A DNA stretch of 64,000 nt from Prosthecobacter debontii (GTDB lineage: Bacteria; Verrucomicrobiota; Verrucomicrobiia; Verrucomicrobiales; Akkermansiaceae). Location of the stretch: contig CAMBPB010000007.1 in NCBI GenBank assembly GCA_945869465.1, forward strand, positions 1-64,000, in the 5' to 3' direction. Of the stretch, positions 36,660 to 46,528 are shown piece after piece. The notes below the pieces were generated by a model. The model was not told the origin of the DNA, searched no databases, and saw only the letters and a list, made by a program, of their open reading frames with translations. Every line of letters starts with the position of its first letter. The first letter of the stretch is position 1. Made by a program: the position numbers and the translations under genes.

Positions 36660-36795
36660 CGGACTCAGGAGCTGATGATGAAATACAACCGCATGGATGC
36701 CGCAGACGCATCGCTGGTCGTGTTGTCCGAATCCATCGCCGTGTGAAAATCATCACTACCGATCATCGTGACTTCTCCCAGCTTTGGTGCCGGCA
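36660..36795 (+). pseudogene. Frameshifted C-terminal remnant of a PIN-domain toxin
   Basis: One frame reads KYNRMDAADASLVVLSESIAV then TGA (36744). The next frame continues RVKIITTDHRDFSQLW. Joined, this is the usual PIN ending (MDxADASLVxLAE...V.TTDxRDF). The frameshift lies near 36740. The N-terminal part is absent. The rest of the 269-bp gap between ptsI and the outer-membrane gene shows nothing else clear. Confidence 0.65.
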
Positions 36796-36841
36796 CCGTG
36801 GCACCAGCGTCGTAAGCGTCCCCGGACCTTGGCGGCACGTT

Positions 36842-37618
36842 TCAAAACCGCAACGAGAGTCCGATCACGGGACCATGGGCGACGGTATCGACGAGGAAAC
36901 CGCCATCGGTGTAATCCACGCCAAGTCCACGGTAGCCGACAAGGGCGGAGACCGAGTCGGTGAAACGGTAGCCAATGGCGGCGTTGACCTGCCAGATCAG
37001 ATCCGAACTCACACCAAAGCCGCCGATGTCGCCGCCGCCATGGAGAAACCAGCGGTCGTTGATTACCCAGACTCCGTGCAGGCCGATGACGGGATCGATC
37101 CATGATTTGCTACCATCCACCGCAAGCGTTGGGGCAGCGCCAGATAAGACAATCTCCGTGGATAGATAACTGTAACGTGCGCCGACAAACGCGGTGAGAG
37201 TGGCGTTGTCGTCCTTGACGATCTGATAACCGGCATGGACTCGGCCGAAAAACTGGTCGAAATCCACCGTTGCTTTCGTGTATAATCCGAAGGGCGCTGG
37301 CAGGTCGGCACTGGAGGAAAATGCGCCGTAGATGCCATCGAAGCCGAACACCCAGCGGTCGATGCCGCCCTCGGCGGCGAGCATAAAGGCGAGTTCGAGA
37401 TCCTCCAAGGTGTCTTGGAACGAGATGTCCACGGGCGCCACGCGCCCGGCCACGCCCATGTCGCCATCGGTGGCGGTGACCCATCCGTAGGGCGTGATCG
37501 TGAGCCACCAGTCGGATGAGGTTTGCGTTGGCTGGATGTCGATATTTTCGGGCGACGAGGTGCCTGCAAACGATGAGGCCGAAGCGAGGGCGAGGATCAG
37601 TGCGAGTTTGGTTTTCAT
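36842..37618 (-). CDS. Outer-membrane beta-barrel protein
   Basis: 258 aa from ATG 37618 with a signal peptide (KLALILALASASSFAG). The mature protein has alternating aromatic beta strands (WWLTITPYGWVTATDGDMG, AAIGYRFTDSVSALVGYRGLGVDY) and ends in Phe, as in outer-membrane barrels inserted by BamA. The specific function is unknown; it resembles small OmpA/OmpW-like barrels without a periplasmic domain. It sits 27 bp behind the next barrel gene on the same strand, so the two are likely one transcript. Confidence 0.82.
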   Translation of the reverse strand: MKTKLALILALASASSFAGTSSPENIDIQPTQTSSDWWLTITPYGWVTATDGDMGVAGRVAPVDISFQDTLEDLELAFMLAAEGGIDRWVFGFDGIYGAFSSSADLPAPFGLYTKATVDFDQFFGRVHAGYQIVKDDNATLTAFVGARYSYLSTEIVLSGAAPTLAVDGSKSWIDPVIGLHGVWVINDRWFLHGGGDIGGFGVSSDLIWQVNAAIGYRFTDSVSALVGYRGLGVDYTDGGFLVDTVAHGPVIGLSLRF

Positions 37619-37644
37619 GATGGATTGATGGGTTGTGGCGTGGA

Positions 37645-38424
37645 TTATTGCGGGAACAGGAAAGTGATGCCGAAGCGCAGTCCCCACTCGGGTCCGCCGT
37701 CGGGCGTTTCGAGGTAGTAGCGTGCGCCGGCGAAGATCTGCACCGGTTGGTCGCCGATTTTCAAGAGCTGGCTGACAACGAAATTGACCGGCACGTTGGA
37801 TTGTTCGTTCGTCCAATCATAGGTCATTTCGGTATTGAGAGTGAACGTGGTTTTGGTGGGGGTGATGTAGGAGACGAATGGCTGAAAAAACGTGGCGTTC
37901 ACATCATCGCGGCCATCGTCACCGGCGAAACTCCAAAGATGGTTGGCGAGGGCGCCGAAGGTCCACGGGCCGTTTTGTTTCAGCACCACCGCCGTGGGCC
38001 CCGCACCCCACTTTTTAGAGCCTAACAGAGAGTCGGTGGCGGTGGGGATAAGAAACGCAGGACCGATGCCCCAGATCGGAGAACTGGATTTCGGCGAGAA
38101 GAAAAAGCTTTGAACGGTGTCGCCGAGGCCGAATTCATCGAGGGAGTTGCCAGTAACAGCGAGGCCTTCCTGATCGATGATCGGCAGGATGGTGCGGGAG
38201 ATGACATTCCATTCGTCGTTGATGCCGAAGGGGATGACCGGCTGGATGTTGGTGGTCCATCTCGTGCCGTCGCCGGGGCCGATGCCGAATTCATAGTTGC
38301 TCTGGATGGGAGCACTGATCAGGTCGGAGATCGGGTTGGCGAGCTTTTTGGCGAGGTCGGTGTCTTGCGCATGAAGCGCGGATGCGGAAAGGAAGAAGAG
38401 AAGAATAGGTGATGGGTTTTTCAT
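37645..38424 (-). CDS. Outer-membrane transporter-like protein (MetA-pathway/'neuromedin U'-labelled family)
   Basis: 259 aa with a signal peptide (SPILLFFLSASALHAQ). Segments such as NPISDLISAPIQSNYEFGIGPGDGTRWTTNIQPVIPF, GLGDTVQSFFFSPK and VSQLLKIGDQPVQIFAGARYYLE match a family of outer-membrane barrels often annotated as transporter or, misleadingly, neuromedin U. The role is probably channel or lipid/phenolic transport, unproven. It is followed by the second barrel gene at 36842. Confidence 0.82.
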   Translation of the reverse strand: MKNPSPILLFFLSASALHAQDTDLAKKLANPISDLISAPIQSNYEFGIGPGDGTRWTTNIQPVIPFGINDEWNVISRTILPIIDQEGLAVTGNSLDEFGLGDTVQSFFFSPKSSSPIWGIGPAFLIPTATDSLLGSKKWGAGPTAVVLKQNGPWTFGALANHLWSFAGDDGRDDVNATFFQPFVSYITPTKTTFTLNTEMTYDWTNEQSNVPVNFVVSQLLKIGDQPVQIFAGARYYLETPDGGPEWGLRFGITFLFPQ

Positions 38425-38502
38425 GGTGGATTGTTTTTTATTACCGACTCGTCAAAAGGAGTCATCGAATGTGGCGGGGCGGCATCATCCGGTGGAAGAT
38501 TC

Positions 38503-38530
38503 GCGGGCCGCACCTTGCGGTGCGGCCCGC
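38503..38530 (-). terminator. Strong hairpin downstream of aqpZ
   Basis: GCGGGCCGCACC and GGTGCGGCCCGC form a perfect 12-bp stem with a 4-nt loop, 27 bp after the aqpZ stop. Only a weak T-rich stretch (AATCTT) follows on the minus strand. Confidence 0.65.
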
Positions 38531-38557
38531 GTGTTTCACCGCCGATAGCGGGCAGGA

Positions 38558-39289
38558 TCAGGATTCCTGCTCCGCTGCATTACCCGCCATGATCGGATAG
38601 ACCACACCGGCGAGAATCGCGCCGAGGATCGGAGCGAGCCAGAACAGCCAGAGCTGGTGGATGGCCCAGCCACCGGCGAAGATCGCGGGACCGGTGCTGC
38701 GGGCGGGATTGACGGATAGATTGGTGACCGGAATACCGATGAGGTGGATCAGCGTCAGCCCGAGACCGATGGCGAGCGGCGCGAAGCCCTGCGGAGCCCG
38801 TTTGTCGGTGGCACCTAGAATAATCATTAGAAAGAAGAACGTGAGAACCACTTCCGCGATTAAGGCGGCCATCATCGTGTAGCCGCCGGGAGAGTGCTCG
38901 CCGAAACCGTTGGACGCGAAACCGCCGGCGGTGGAGAATTCTGCCTTGCCGCTGGCAATCAGATAGAGCACACCCGCACCGGCGATGCCGCCGACGACCT
39001 GTGCGACGATGTAGGGAAGCATCTCGGACTTTGAATGACGGCCAGCGACGACCAATCCCACGGTGACGGCCGGATTGAGATGGCAGCCGGAGATGTGGCC
39101 GATGGCGTAAGCCATGGTCATCACCGTGAGACCGAAGGCGAGCGAGACGCCGACGAAGCCAATGCCGAGGTTCACCGGAGTGTCATGGCCGGCCATGTAG
39201 ATGGCTGCGAGGACCGCGCTGCCGCAGCCGCCGAAGACGAGCCAGAAGGTGCCGAAAAATTCGGCGATGAGTTTGTTTTTAAGTGTCAT
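38558..39289 (-). CDS. aqpZ: Aquaporin Z
   Basis: 243 aa from ATG 39289 ([16 protein letters not shown]). An upstream in-frame ATG at 39367 lies in the leader, whose first part is the preceding gene's terminator. The two NPA boxes are [12 protein letters not shown] and [12 protein letters not shown]. The Arg after the second NPA and the His/Phe at helices 2 and 5 fit a water-selective pore. Six membrane helices are visible. It gives osmotic water flow across the inner membrane. It is flanked by terminator-like hairpins on both sides, so it is probably a single-gene unit. Confidence 0.95.
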   Translation of the reverse strand: MTLKNKLIAEFFGTFWLVFGGCGSAVLAAIYMAGHDTPVNLGIGFVGVSLAFGLTVMTMAYAIGHISGCHLNPAVTVGLVVAGRHSKSEMLPYIVAQVVGGIAGAGVLYLIASGKAEFSTAGGFASNGFGEHSPGGYTMMAALIAEVVLTFFFLMIILGATDKRAPQGFAPLAIGLGLTLIHLIGIPVTNLSVNPARSTGPAIFAGGWAIHQLWLFWLAPILGAILAGVVYPIMAGNAAEQES

Positions 39290-39324
39290 GGTATAGATAG
39301 GTGTTGGGTTAGGGGAGAAATATT

Positions 39325-39352
39325 GCGGGCCGTCCATCTCTGGAAGGCCCGC
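39325..39352 (-). terminator. Hairpin between sulfatase and aqpZ
   Basis: GCGGGCC...GGCCCGC with an inner TCCA/TGGA stem (one G.A mismatch). AATATTTCTCC follows on the minus strand. It likely ends the sulfatase transcript. Confidence 0.6.
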
Positions 39353-39377
39353 GCGTTTCATAGCCAAAACGGTCGGC

Positions 39378-40964
<1,587 letters not shown>

Positions 40965-40969
40965 GGGAT

Positions 40970-41394
40970 TGAGTGTGGCGTTCAGGGAGAGGAAAGGCTG
41001 GCGAGGCGAGCGCGAGTGATGTGATGCGGCCTGGATGTGGCGGCGAACCGCTTCGATCAGTTGGACGGAGGGAAACGGCTTGGTGAGGTAACAGGCTCCG
41101 ATACTTTGCGCCCGCTTCCGGAACACGGGCCGGTCGTGCGCTGTGATGAAAATGACCGGAAAATGGCCGCCAACGGTGGCCAGATGGGCATGGAGATCCA
41201 GACCAAACATGCCGGGAAGTTCGATCTCGAGGACAAGGCCACCGGCATCCGTCAGCGCAACGGATTCCAACGCGATTTCCGCGCTGGCAAACATGCGCGC
41301 CTCCAAAACCGACGGCCGTCAGCAGGTGCGTGATCGCCTGCCCTATGCCCGGGTGGTCATCGAGAATAATGATATGGGCACGGCGGGCGAGCAT
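40970..41394 (-). pseudogene. Frameshifted FixJ-type receiver domain, lacking its output domain
   Basis: From ATG 41394 the frame reads AHIIILDDHPGIGQAITHLLTAVG, and after a TTTT run (41305-41308) similarity continues in another frame: LEARMFASAEIALES, then LVLEIELPGMFGLDLHAHL, PVIFITAHDRPVFRKRAQSIGACYLTKPF. Removing one T restores a normal receiver. The phosphoacceptor Asp position is Glu (LEIELPG). No LuxR helix-turn-helix follows; instead the frame runs into the sulfatase leader. It is probably a dead response regulator. Confidence 0.8.
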
Positions 41395-41453
41395 CCGGGA
41401 AGCATGGGCAATCCGGCGGGTTTATGAAATGGTCTCTTGGGGCGGATTTTCTG

Positions 41454-41466
41454 CCCTTAGGTGAGG
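41454..41466. promoter_or_regulatory. TGCCCTTAGGTGA motif, copy 2
   Basis: Second copy of the 13-mer seen at about 33694-33706, here 60 bp upstream of the receiver remnant's start on the minus strand and just downstream of the FixJ-type regulator gene. Confidence 0.3.
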
Positions 41467-41482
41467 TGTTCAAGAGAGCGCT

Positions 41483-42142
41483 TCATCCGTCGTGACAGGA
41501 AGCGGGGCGGTGCATTTCCGCAGCCATGCCAACGAGTTCAGGAAGAGATGAGGCCGCCATCTTGAGCATCACTCGGGAACGGTGGGCCTTGACCGTGCGC
41601 TCCGCGCAGCCGAGATCCGCGGCGATTTGTTTGTTCGGATGGCCTGCGGTCACGCGTTGGAAAACCTCCCGTTGGGCGGCAGTGAGCGAGGCTTCGCGGC
41701 GTGCGAGTTCCCGGTGTCGCGTGCCCGCCTGCCACGAGATTTTCTCGTTTTCCATCGCGGCGGTCACGGTTTTTAACAAGTCCTCGCTCCGCACCGGCTT
41801 GGTTAGGAAATCAAAGGCGCCGTTCTTGACCGCTTGCACGCTCATCGGGATGTCACCGCGGCCGGTGAGGAAGATCACGGGCAGCGTTTCCCCTTGCCGG
41901 ACGAGCGCCTGGTGGAGTTCTAGTCCGGTGGGTCCGCCGGGCATCCACACATCGAGCAGCAGGCAGCCGCGCAACGGGCCGTTGCGGTCCATTAGGAAAT
42001 CGGCGGCGGACGCGTAAGCTCTGACCTCGTGGCCGGCCGCCTGCAACAGGCGGGTAAGGGAGGTGCGCAACGACTGGTGGTCGTCCACCAGATAGACGGC
42101 GGGCGTTCCGGCACCCGGCGGGTTTTGCAATTCACGACTCAT
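41483..42142 (-). CDS. FixJ-family response regulator
   Basis: 219 aa. The receiver domain has AVYLVDDHQSLRTSLTRLL, phospho-Asp in CLLLDVWMPGG, Thr in VIFLTGRGDIPMSVQAVKNGAFDFLTKPV. The C-terminal LuxR helix-turn-helix is LTAAQREVFQRVTAGHPNKQIAADLGCAERTVKAHRSRVM. It should activate transcription when phosphorylated by its sensor. The sensor gene immediately upstream is decayed, with the stop of that frame overlapping this start (ATGA). The regulator itself looks intact, so it may be constitutive, cross-phosphorylated or on its way to loss. Confidence 0.92.
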   Translation of the reverse strand: MSRELQNPPGAGTPAVYLVDDHQSLRTSLTRLLQAAGHEVRAYASAADFLMDRNGPLRGCLLLDVWMPGGPTGLELHQALVRQGETLPVIFLTGRGDIPMSVQAVKNGAFDFLTKPVRSEDLLKTVTAAMENEKISWQAGTRHRELARREASLTAAQREVFQRVTAGHPNKQIAADLGCAERTVKAHRSRVMLKMAASSLPELVGMAAEMHRPASCHDG

Positions 42143-42835
42143 GGCATGGGGGGGATCAAATGAAACCGGGCGCCGCCATCCTCGGTGTTCTCCACGCGCA
42201 GATGACCTCAGTCATCTTCAGCGATCGAGCGCGAAAACGCAAGCCCGTGCCCCATCCCGCCGGTTTTGGTCGTGAAGAAATTCTCGAAAACCTTGGGAAG
42301 GAGATTCGGCGGGATGCCGGGTCCGGAGTCTCTGACAGAGATATCCACCCAGGCGTCTGTCGTCACATCCACCGCAGGGTGGATCGTCCTCCCTGCATTT
42401 GCCGGTTGCAAGGCATTCGAGAAACCAATCGCTCGACGAACTCTCGAATTCAAAACCCGCTTCCAAGTGAGTGCTGCCGATCGCTTCGTCCCCGGAAACA
42501 TGGGTCGTGCGTTCCCATGCCGGGTTGACGTCGAGAACGCGGCTGTCCGACTGGCGGACGATGCTGATCGACACCGGACTGCCCTCGAACACGCCGGTGA
42601 ATCGTGATTCCGAATGGAGAGGTTCCTTTTCCGCGATTCGCTGGCGAGCGCGGGCGGCGAAGAGGCCGATGATGAGAGCCGACTGGAGGACCAAGGCTAC
42701 GCTGCCGATGTAGGTGTCATACACGCAGACCACCGGCACGCCGAGGAAGAGCGAATCGCGCCGCTTCATCAGGAAATCCAGCGCCTGCGGGCCGATGGAG
42801 ATGCAGACCGCAGGTGGCTGGCTGTGGTGGCGGGC
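42139..42835 (-). pseudogene. Decayed sensor histidine kinase of the FixJ-type pair
   Basis: Pieces occur in order but not in one frame: CISIGPQALDFLMKRRDSLFLGVPVV (ABC substrate-binding-like sensor), then GSVALVLQSALIIGLFAARARQR (membrane helix), then a PAS segment (GVFEGSPVSISIVRQSDSRVLDVNPAWE), then in another frame VDISVRDSGPGIPPNLLPKVFENFFTTK with GMGHGLAFSRSIAEDD (ATPase domain). A TGA (42208-42210) interrupts the last strand, after which GHLRVENTEDGGARFHL continues to the true end. The phospho-accepting His domain is absent. The gene is clearly non-functional. Nothing further is seen up to the hairpins at 43064. Confidence 0.8.
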
Positions 42836-43063
42836 ACTTAGTAGAGTTTCCGTACGCCCGGCTTCTCAAATCCCCTATGAGGAACGATGGATTTGACGGA
42901 TTCACAGGATTTTCCAAATCAGATATCTTGCGATTGAGTTTACCGCCAACGTCCATGTTTTTCAATACCTGCAGAATCGACGATCGCCCTCATGGGATTT
43001 GGATGCCCGGGCAGGTGGCGTCATGCGATTCAGCCTGGTTGAGCGGCCCCCCCCGGAAAAAGT

Positions 43064-43093
43064 CTGAACCGGGATAAGTTGGCACCGGTTCAG
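43064..43093. other. Perfect inverted repeat 1 upstream of glgA
   Basis: CTGAACCGG/CCGGTTCAG, 9-bp stem, 12-nt loop. It lies in the 467-bp region between the decayed kinase and glgA, which has no other recognisable feature apart from the neighbouring hairpin. Confidence 0.6.
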
Positions 43094-43100
43094 GAACTCT

Positions 43101-43131
43101 GCGCTTGCGGCGGCATCCCCGCCGCAAGCGC
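43101..43131. other. Perfect inverted repeat 2 upstream of glgA
   Basis: GCGCTTGCGGCGG/CCGCCGCAAGCGC, 13-bp perfect stem, 5-nt loop, only 7 bp after the first hairpin. There is no T-run on either side. It could be a factor-independent terminator variant, a REP-like element or a leader structure. Confidence 0.65.
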
Positions 43132-43302
43132 AATCCGGAAGGGTTCCTCCCGGTCCACTCTATTCGAAGGCCGGAGCCATCGATTCGAACCCATGCCAGC
43201 AAGCCCCCCATGTCCGCAGGATCACCGCCGTTCGGTCCCGCTAGGGATTCGGAAATCCGGGGACAGCTCTTCCGCCGGGAAACTTCCAACAGACCAAGCC
43301 GG

Positions 43303-44871
43303 ATGAACGGTGGCTTTGAACGCCGGAGTCCCCGGATCCTTTTGGTTACTCCGGAAATCAGCTATCTGCCGGAGGGAATGGGCGGCGCGGCGCAATGCGT
43401 GGCCGCCAAGGCCGGAGGTCTGGCGGATGTCTCGGCCGCGCTGATTTCCGCGCTGGTCGCCCGCGGCGCGGATGTGCATGTGGCGCTGCCGAACTACCGG
43501 CAAATGTTCAACGGCAATATCTTCCATCTGCATGAGAACGAGCTGAGGAAATACCACGAGGTGTTGCCGGACCGGCGCATTCATCTCGCCCAGGACCGCA
43601 TCTTTTACTATCGGGATCAGGTCTATAGCGACTATCATGACGAGGCCATGCACCTCGCCCTTGCCTTCCAGCGCGAGGTGATCAACCACATCATCCCGAT
43701 GGTGTGCCCGGACCTGATCCATTGCAACGATTGGATGACCGGCTTGATTCCAGCGATGGCCCGGCGGCGCGGAATCAAGAGTCTGTTCACCATCCACAGC
43801 ATCCACACCCGCGAAGTGCCGCTGAGGCGGATTGAGGAAACCGGAATTGATGCGGCGGAGTTTTGGATGAACCTTTTTTACAACGGCATGCCCTCCAACG
43901 GATATGAACAAGCCCGGTCCGATCTGGCGGTCGACTTGCTTGCTTCCGGGATTTTTTCCGCACACTTCATCAATACGGTGTGTCCGCAATTCCAGCGGGA
44001 AATCGTTGCTGGCCACCACTCGGTGGTGCCGGACGCGGTGCGGGCCGAGATTCGCAACAAGTTCGCGACTGGCTGCGCGTCGGGCATTCTGAATGCGCCC
44101 GACCCATCCTATGATCCCGCCACGGATCGCTCGCTTGCCATGATTTACGGTGCTGCGGATCTGGCAAACGGAAAGGCTGCGAACAAACAGGCGTTGCAAC
44201 AGCAGTTGGGTCTGGCCGTCGATCCGGCGGCGCCGGTCTTTTTCTGGCCGTCCCGTCTGGATCCCGTTCAGATGGGTCCGCAGGTGTTCACCGATATTCT
44301 TCAGCGGACGCTGATGGACTATCAGAAATGCGGGTTGCAGGTGGTGGTGGTGGCGGATGGCCCCCATCAAGTGTGGTTTCACAAGATCGTGCACGAGTCC
44401 GGTCTTCAGCAACGGGTGGCGGTGAGGAACTTCGATGAAAAACTCTCCCGTCTGGCATACGCCGGCTCGGACTTCATGGTGATGCCTTCCCTGTTCGAAC
44501 CTTGCGGACTGCCGCAGATGGTCGCACCCATCTACGGAACCCTGGCCGTCGCGCGTGCCACGGGTGGCATTCATGACACGGTCCGTCCGCTCGATGTGGA
44601 TGTTTCCACGGGAAATGGATTTCCCTTCGAGGACTACGATTCGGGCGCGCTCCGCTGGGCGATCGACCGCGCCATGAACTTCTTCGCGCTCCCCTGGGAA
44701 ATCCGCCAACGCGAAACCCAAAGGGTCATGCTGGAAAGCAAACGGGATTTCTGTCACGATCAGGTGGCTGGAAATTACATGGACCGTTATGAAACCATGC
44801 TTGCCCGCCCGCTCGTCAATCAGAAACTCCCCGCCGAACTGGCGAGTCCGGCGGAAACTCCGGCTGGCTAA
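43303..44871 (+). CDS. glgA: Glycogen synthase-like GT5 glycosyltransferase
   Basis: 522 aa from ATG 43303 (MNGGFERRSPRILLVTPEISYLPEG); the frame is open to 43105, but the Rossmann start is here. The ADP-glucose loop is KAGGLADV. LIHCNDWMTGLIPAMARRRG and the C-terminal catalytic EPCGLPQM are GT5 hallmarks. HSVVPDAVRAEIRNKFATGCASGILNAPDP replaces the usual GILNGID region. It elongates alpha-1,4-glucan from ADP-glucose. No glgB, glgC or glgP is adjacent. The sequence is somewhat divergent from standard GlgA, so another GT5 activity is possible. Confidence 0.85.
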   Translation: MNGGFERRSPRILLVTPEISYLPEGMGGAAQCVAAKAGGLADVSAALISALVARGADVHVALPNYRQMFNGNIFHLHENELRKYHEVLPDRRIHLAQDRIFYYRDQVYSDYHDEAMHLALAFQREVINHIIPMVCPDLIHCNDWMTGLIPAMARRRGIKSLFTIHSIHTREVPLRRIEETGIDAAEFWMNLFYNGMPSNGYEQARSDLAVDLLASGIFSAHFINTVCPQFQREIVAGHHSVVPDAVRAEIRNKFATGCASGILNAPDPSYDPATDRSLAMIYGAADLANGKAANKQALQQQLGLAVDPAAPVFFWPSRLDPVQMGPQVFTDILQRTLMDYQKCGLQVVVVADGPHQVWFHKIVHESGLQQRVAVRNFDEKLSRLAYAGSDFMVMPSLFEPCGLPQMVAPIYGTLAVARATGGIHDTVRPLDVDVSTGNGFPFEDYDSGALRWAIDRAMNFFALPWEIRQRETQRVMLESKRDFCHDQVAGNYMDRYETMLARPLVNQKLPAELASPAETPAG

Positions 44872-44885
44872 CAAAACCAAAAGGT

Positions 44886-44911
44886 GGCCGCCGGCGCTGT
44901 CACCGGCGGCC
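44886..44911 (-). terminator. Terminator hairpin between glgA and hsp20
   Basis: GGCCGCCGG/CCGGCGGCC, 9-bp stem, 8-nt loop. On the minus strand it is followed by ACCTTTTGGTTTTG, fitting a terminator for hsp20; it may act for both convergent genes. Confidence 0.75.
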
Positions 44912-44966
44912 GCCCATGGATTTCGCGCGCACCGTTGTTATGACGAGGGTGACCGCGCAATTTGAA

Positions 44967-45467
44967 TCAACCCACTGGAATCAGGTGAGAGGCGGGTTTC
45001 GCGCTCGGATTTTTCGGCACGTGAACCGTGAGGATCCCTTCCTTGTATTCCGAGGTGATCTTGTCCGCGTCAGCTTGGTCAGGAAGACTGAAGGAGCGTT
45101 CGAAGCGGCCGTAAGTCCGTTCGATCCGATGGAACTTCATGTCCTTTTCCTCTTTCACCGCCCTGCGCTCGCCGCTGATGCAGAGAGTGCCGTCCTCGAC
45201 GTTCACCTTGATGTCCTCTTTCTTGACATCCGGCAGCTCGGCTTTGACGAGAAACTCCTTGTCATTTTCGCCAATGTCCACCGAGGGCGACCATTCCGCC
45301 AGGGTCATGGATTCATCGGTCGTCCTTGCAGGCCATGTGGCGAAGGCGCGTTGCATTCCCCGCATCATTTCCTCCAATTCACGCACTGGATCCCAACGCG
45401 TGGCCGGACGCCAAACATCGAGTTCGTTGGTTTTGTTCAATGGATTCCATTTGGTTAATAGGCTCAT
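44967..45467 (-). CDS. Small heat-shock protein Hsp20
   Basis: 166 aa from ATG 45467 (MSLLTKWNPLNKTNELDVW). The alpha-crystallin domain runs from about residue 58 (SPSVDIGENDKEFLVKAELPDVKKEDIKV) to GILTVHVPK, with the family A-x-x-x-n-GVL-like end EYKEGILTVHVPK. It is an ATP-independent holdase that protects unfolding proteins. It is probably stress induced; the 354-bp divergent region to the phosphoribosyltransferase gene should hold its promoter. I see no CIRCE or ROSE-type element, only a short GTAG-ATTCA-CTAC inverted repeat near 45666. Confidence 0.93.
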   Translation of the reverse strand: MSLLTKWNPLNKTNELDVWRPATRWDPVRELEEMMRGMQRAFATWPARTTDESMTLAEWSPSVDIGENDKEFLVKAELPDVKKEDIKVNVEDGTLCISGERRAVKEEKDMKFHRIERTYGRFERSFSLPDQADADKITSEYKEGILTVHVPKNPSAKPASHLIPVG

Positions 45468-45821
45468 GGTGGTTCTTTCTGCGCCGGTGTAGGTTGATGA
45501 TCCGCCAGCCCAGCCCGCCGACTTTGCGGGGCTGCCGGAATAATCCAGAAACCCGGGAGGGCTTCCATGTCTGGATTGCACTCACAACATACCCGGCATC
45601 GGAGTTTTGTGAATTGGTGGTCTTCCTCATCGTTCGTAGGAAGCCCTGCGTTCCAGGCATAAGTAGATTCACTACATGCTCCCGGGTGCTTCCCACGGAG
45701 CGGCGGGCCGGTCCATTCACGTGCGACTGCCATGGCGGAAACGCGTGGTCCGGATTGCCATGGCAGCGAGCATACAAATCGCCATGACATGGGATGCATA
45801 AAATGAGAAAGGGGAGGCAAC
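45468..45821. other. Divergent intergenic region hsp20 / phosphoribosyltransferase
   Basis: No gene is seen. Features: a small inverted repeat around 45666, three TGCCATGGC-like palindromes between 45728 and 45786, and a GGGGAGG Shine-Dalgarno at 45811-45817 before ATG 45822. Confidence 0.5.
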
Positions 45822-46476
45822 ATGAAGGAAATGATTTTCAGGGACCGGGTGCATGCCGGCCAATTGCTCGCCGAGGCCCTCGCCAGGTATGCGAACCGCA
45901 ACGACGTGATCGTGCTTGGACTGCCACGCGGCGGCGTTCCCGTCGCGTATGAAGTGGCGAAGGAACTTCACGCGCCGCTTGATGTGATCGTGGTGAGCAA
46001 GCTCGGCATGCCGGGCTGGGAGGAGCTTGCCATGGGTGCCATGGCAAGTGGCGGCATCCGGGTGATCAACGAGGACGCTGTGCGGGGATCGCACATTCCG
46101 CCTGCGTAAATCGAGCGGGCCGCCGCCAGGGAGTTGGAAGAGTTGCAGCGCCGGGAGATGGCCTTTCGCGGCCACACCGGTGCTCCGGAAGTCAGGGACA
46201 AGACCGTCATTCTGGTGGATGATGGCATCGCCACAGGTTTCACCATGCGCGCGGCCCCTGCTGGCGCTCCGCCAGCAGGGGCCGGCACGCATCGTGGTGG
46301 CCGTGCCGACCGCCGCCACGGATTCCTGTGAGATGATCGAGCCCCTGGCCGACGAACTCGTCACGCTCATCCAGCCGGTGTATTTCCGCGCGGTGGGTCA
46401 ATGGTATCAGGATTTCTCCCAGACCACGGACGGAGAGGTCAAAAGAAGGTTGGATCGGGCGCGGCTGCTTCATTAG
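45822..46476 (+). pseudogene. Phosphoribosyltransferase with in-frame stop and frameshift
   Basis: The protein would be about 217 aa of the PRT family found near or fused to dienelactone hydrolases: [36 protein letters not shown], and the PRPP loop VILVDDGIATGFTMRAA. TAA at 46107-46109 interrupts after GSHIPPA, and the frame then continues (AARELEELQRREMAFRGH). At 46255-46258 an extra C shifts the frame; the next frame gives LLALRQQGPARIVVAVP and runs to a normal C-terminus. The extra base makes a 14-bp inverted repeat perfect. The ribosome-binding site is strong (GGGGAGG). Confidence 0.85.
46253..46283. repeat. Perfect 14-bp inverted repeat at the frameshift site
   Basis: GGCCCCTGCTGGCG, loop CTC, CGCCAGCAGGGGCC. 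With the extra C of the frameshift removed, the palindrome would be imperfect. Confidence 0.9.
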
Positions 46477-46528
46477 GCGCGGAGCGCCGGATTGTGAGGA
46501 TCCTTCGCGGATTGCCCGCACAAGCCAC

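Noticed and set aside
43170-43200. tRNA T-loop-like string (GGTTCGAATC on the minus strand)
   Set aside because: The flanking 5-nt arms do not pair and no acceptor or anticodon arms fit.
43222-44880. 552-codon minus-strand frame over glgA
   Set aside because: Mirror of glgA; no domain; hsp20 terminator lies at its upstream end.
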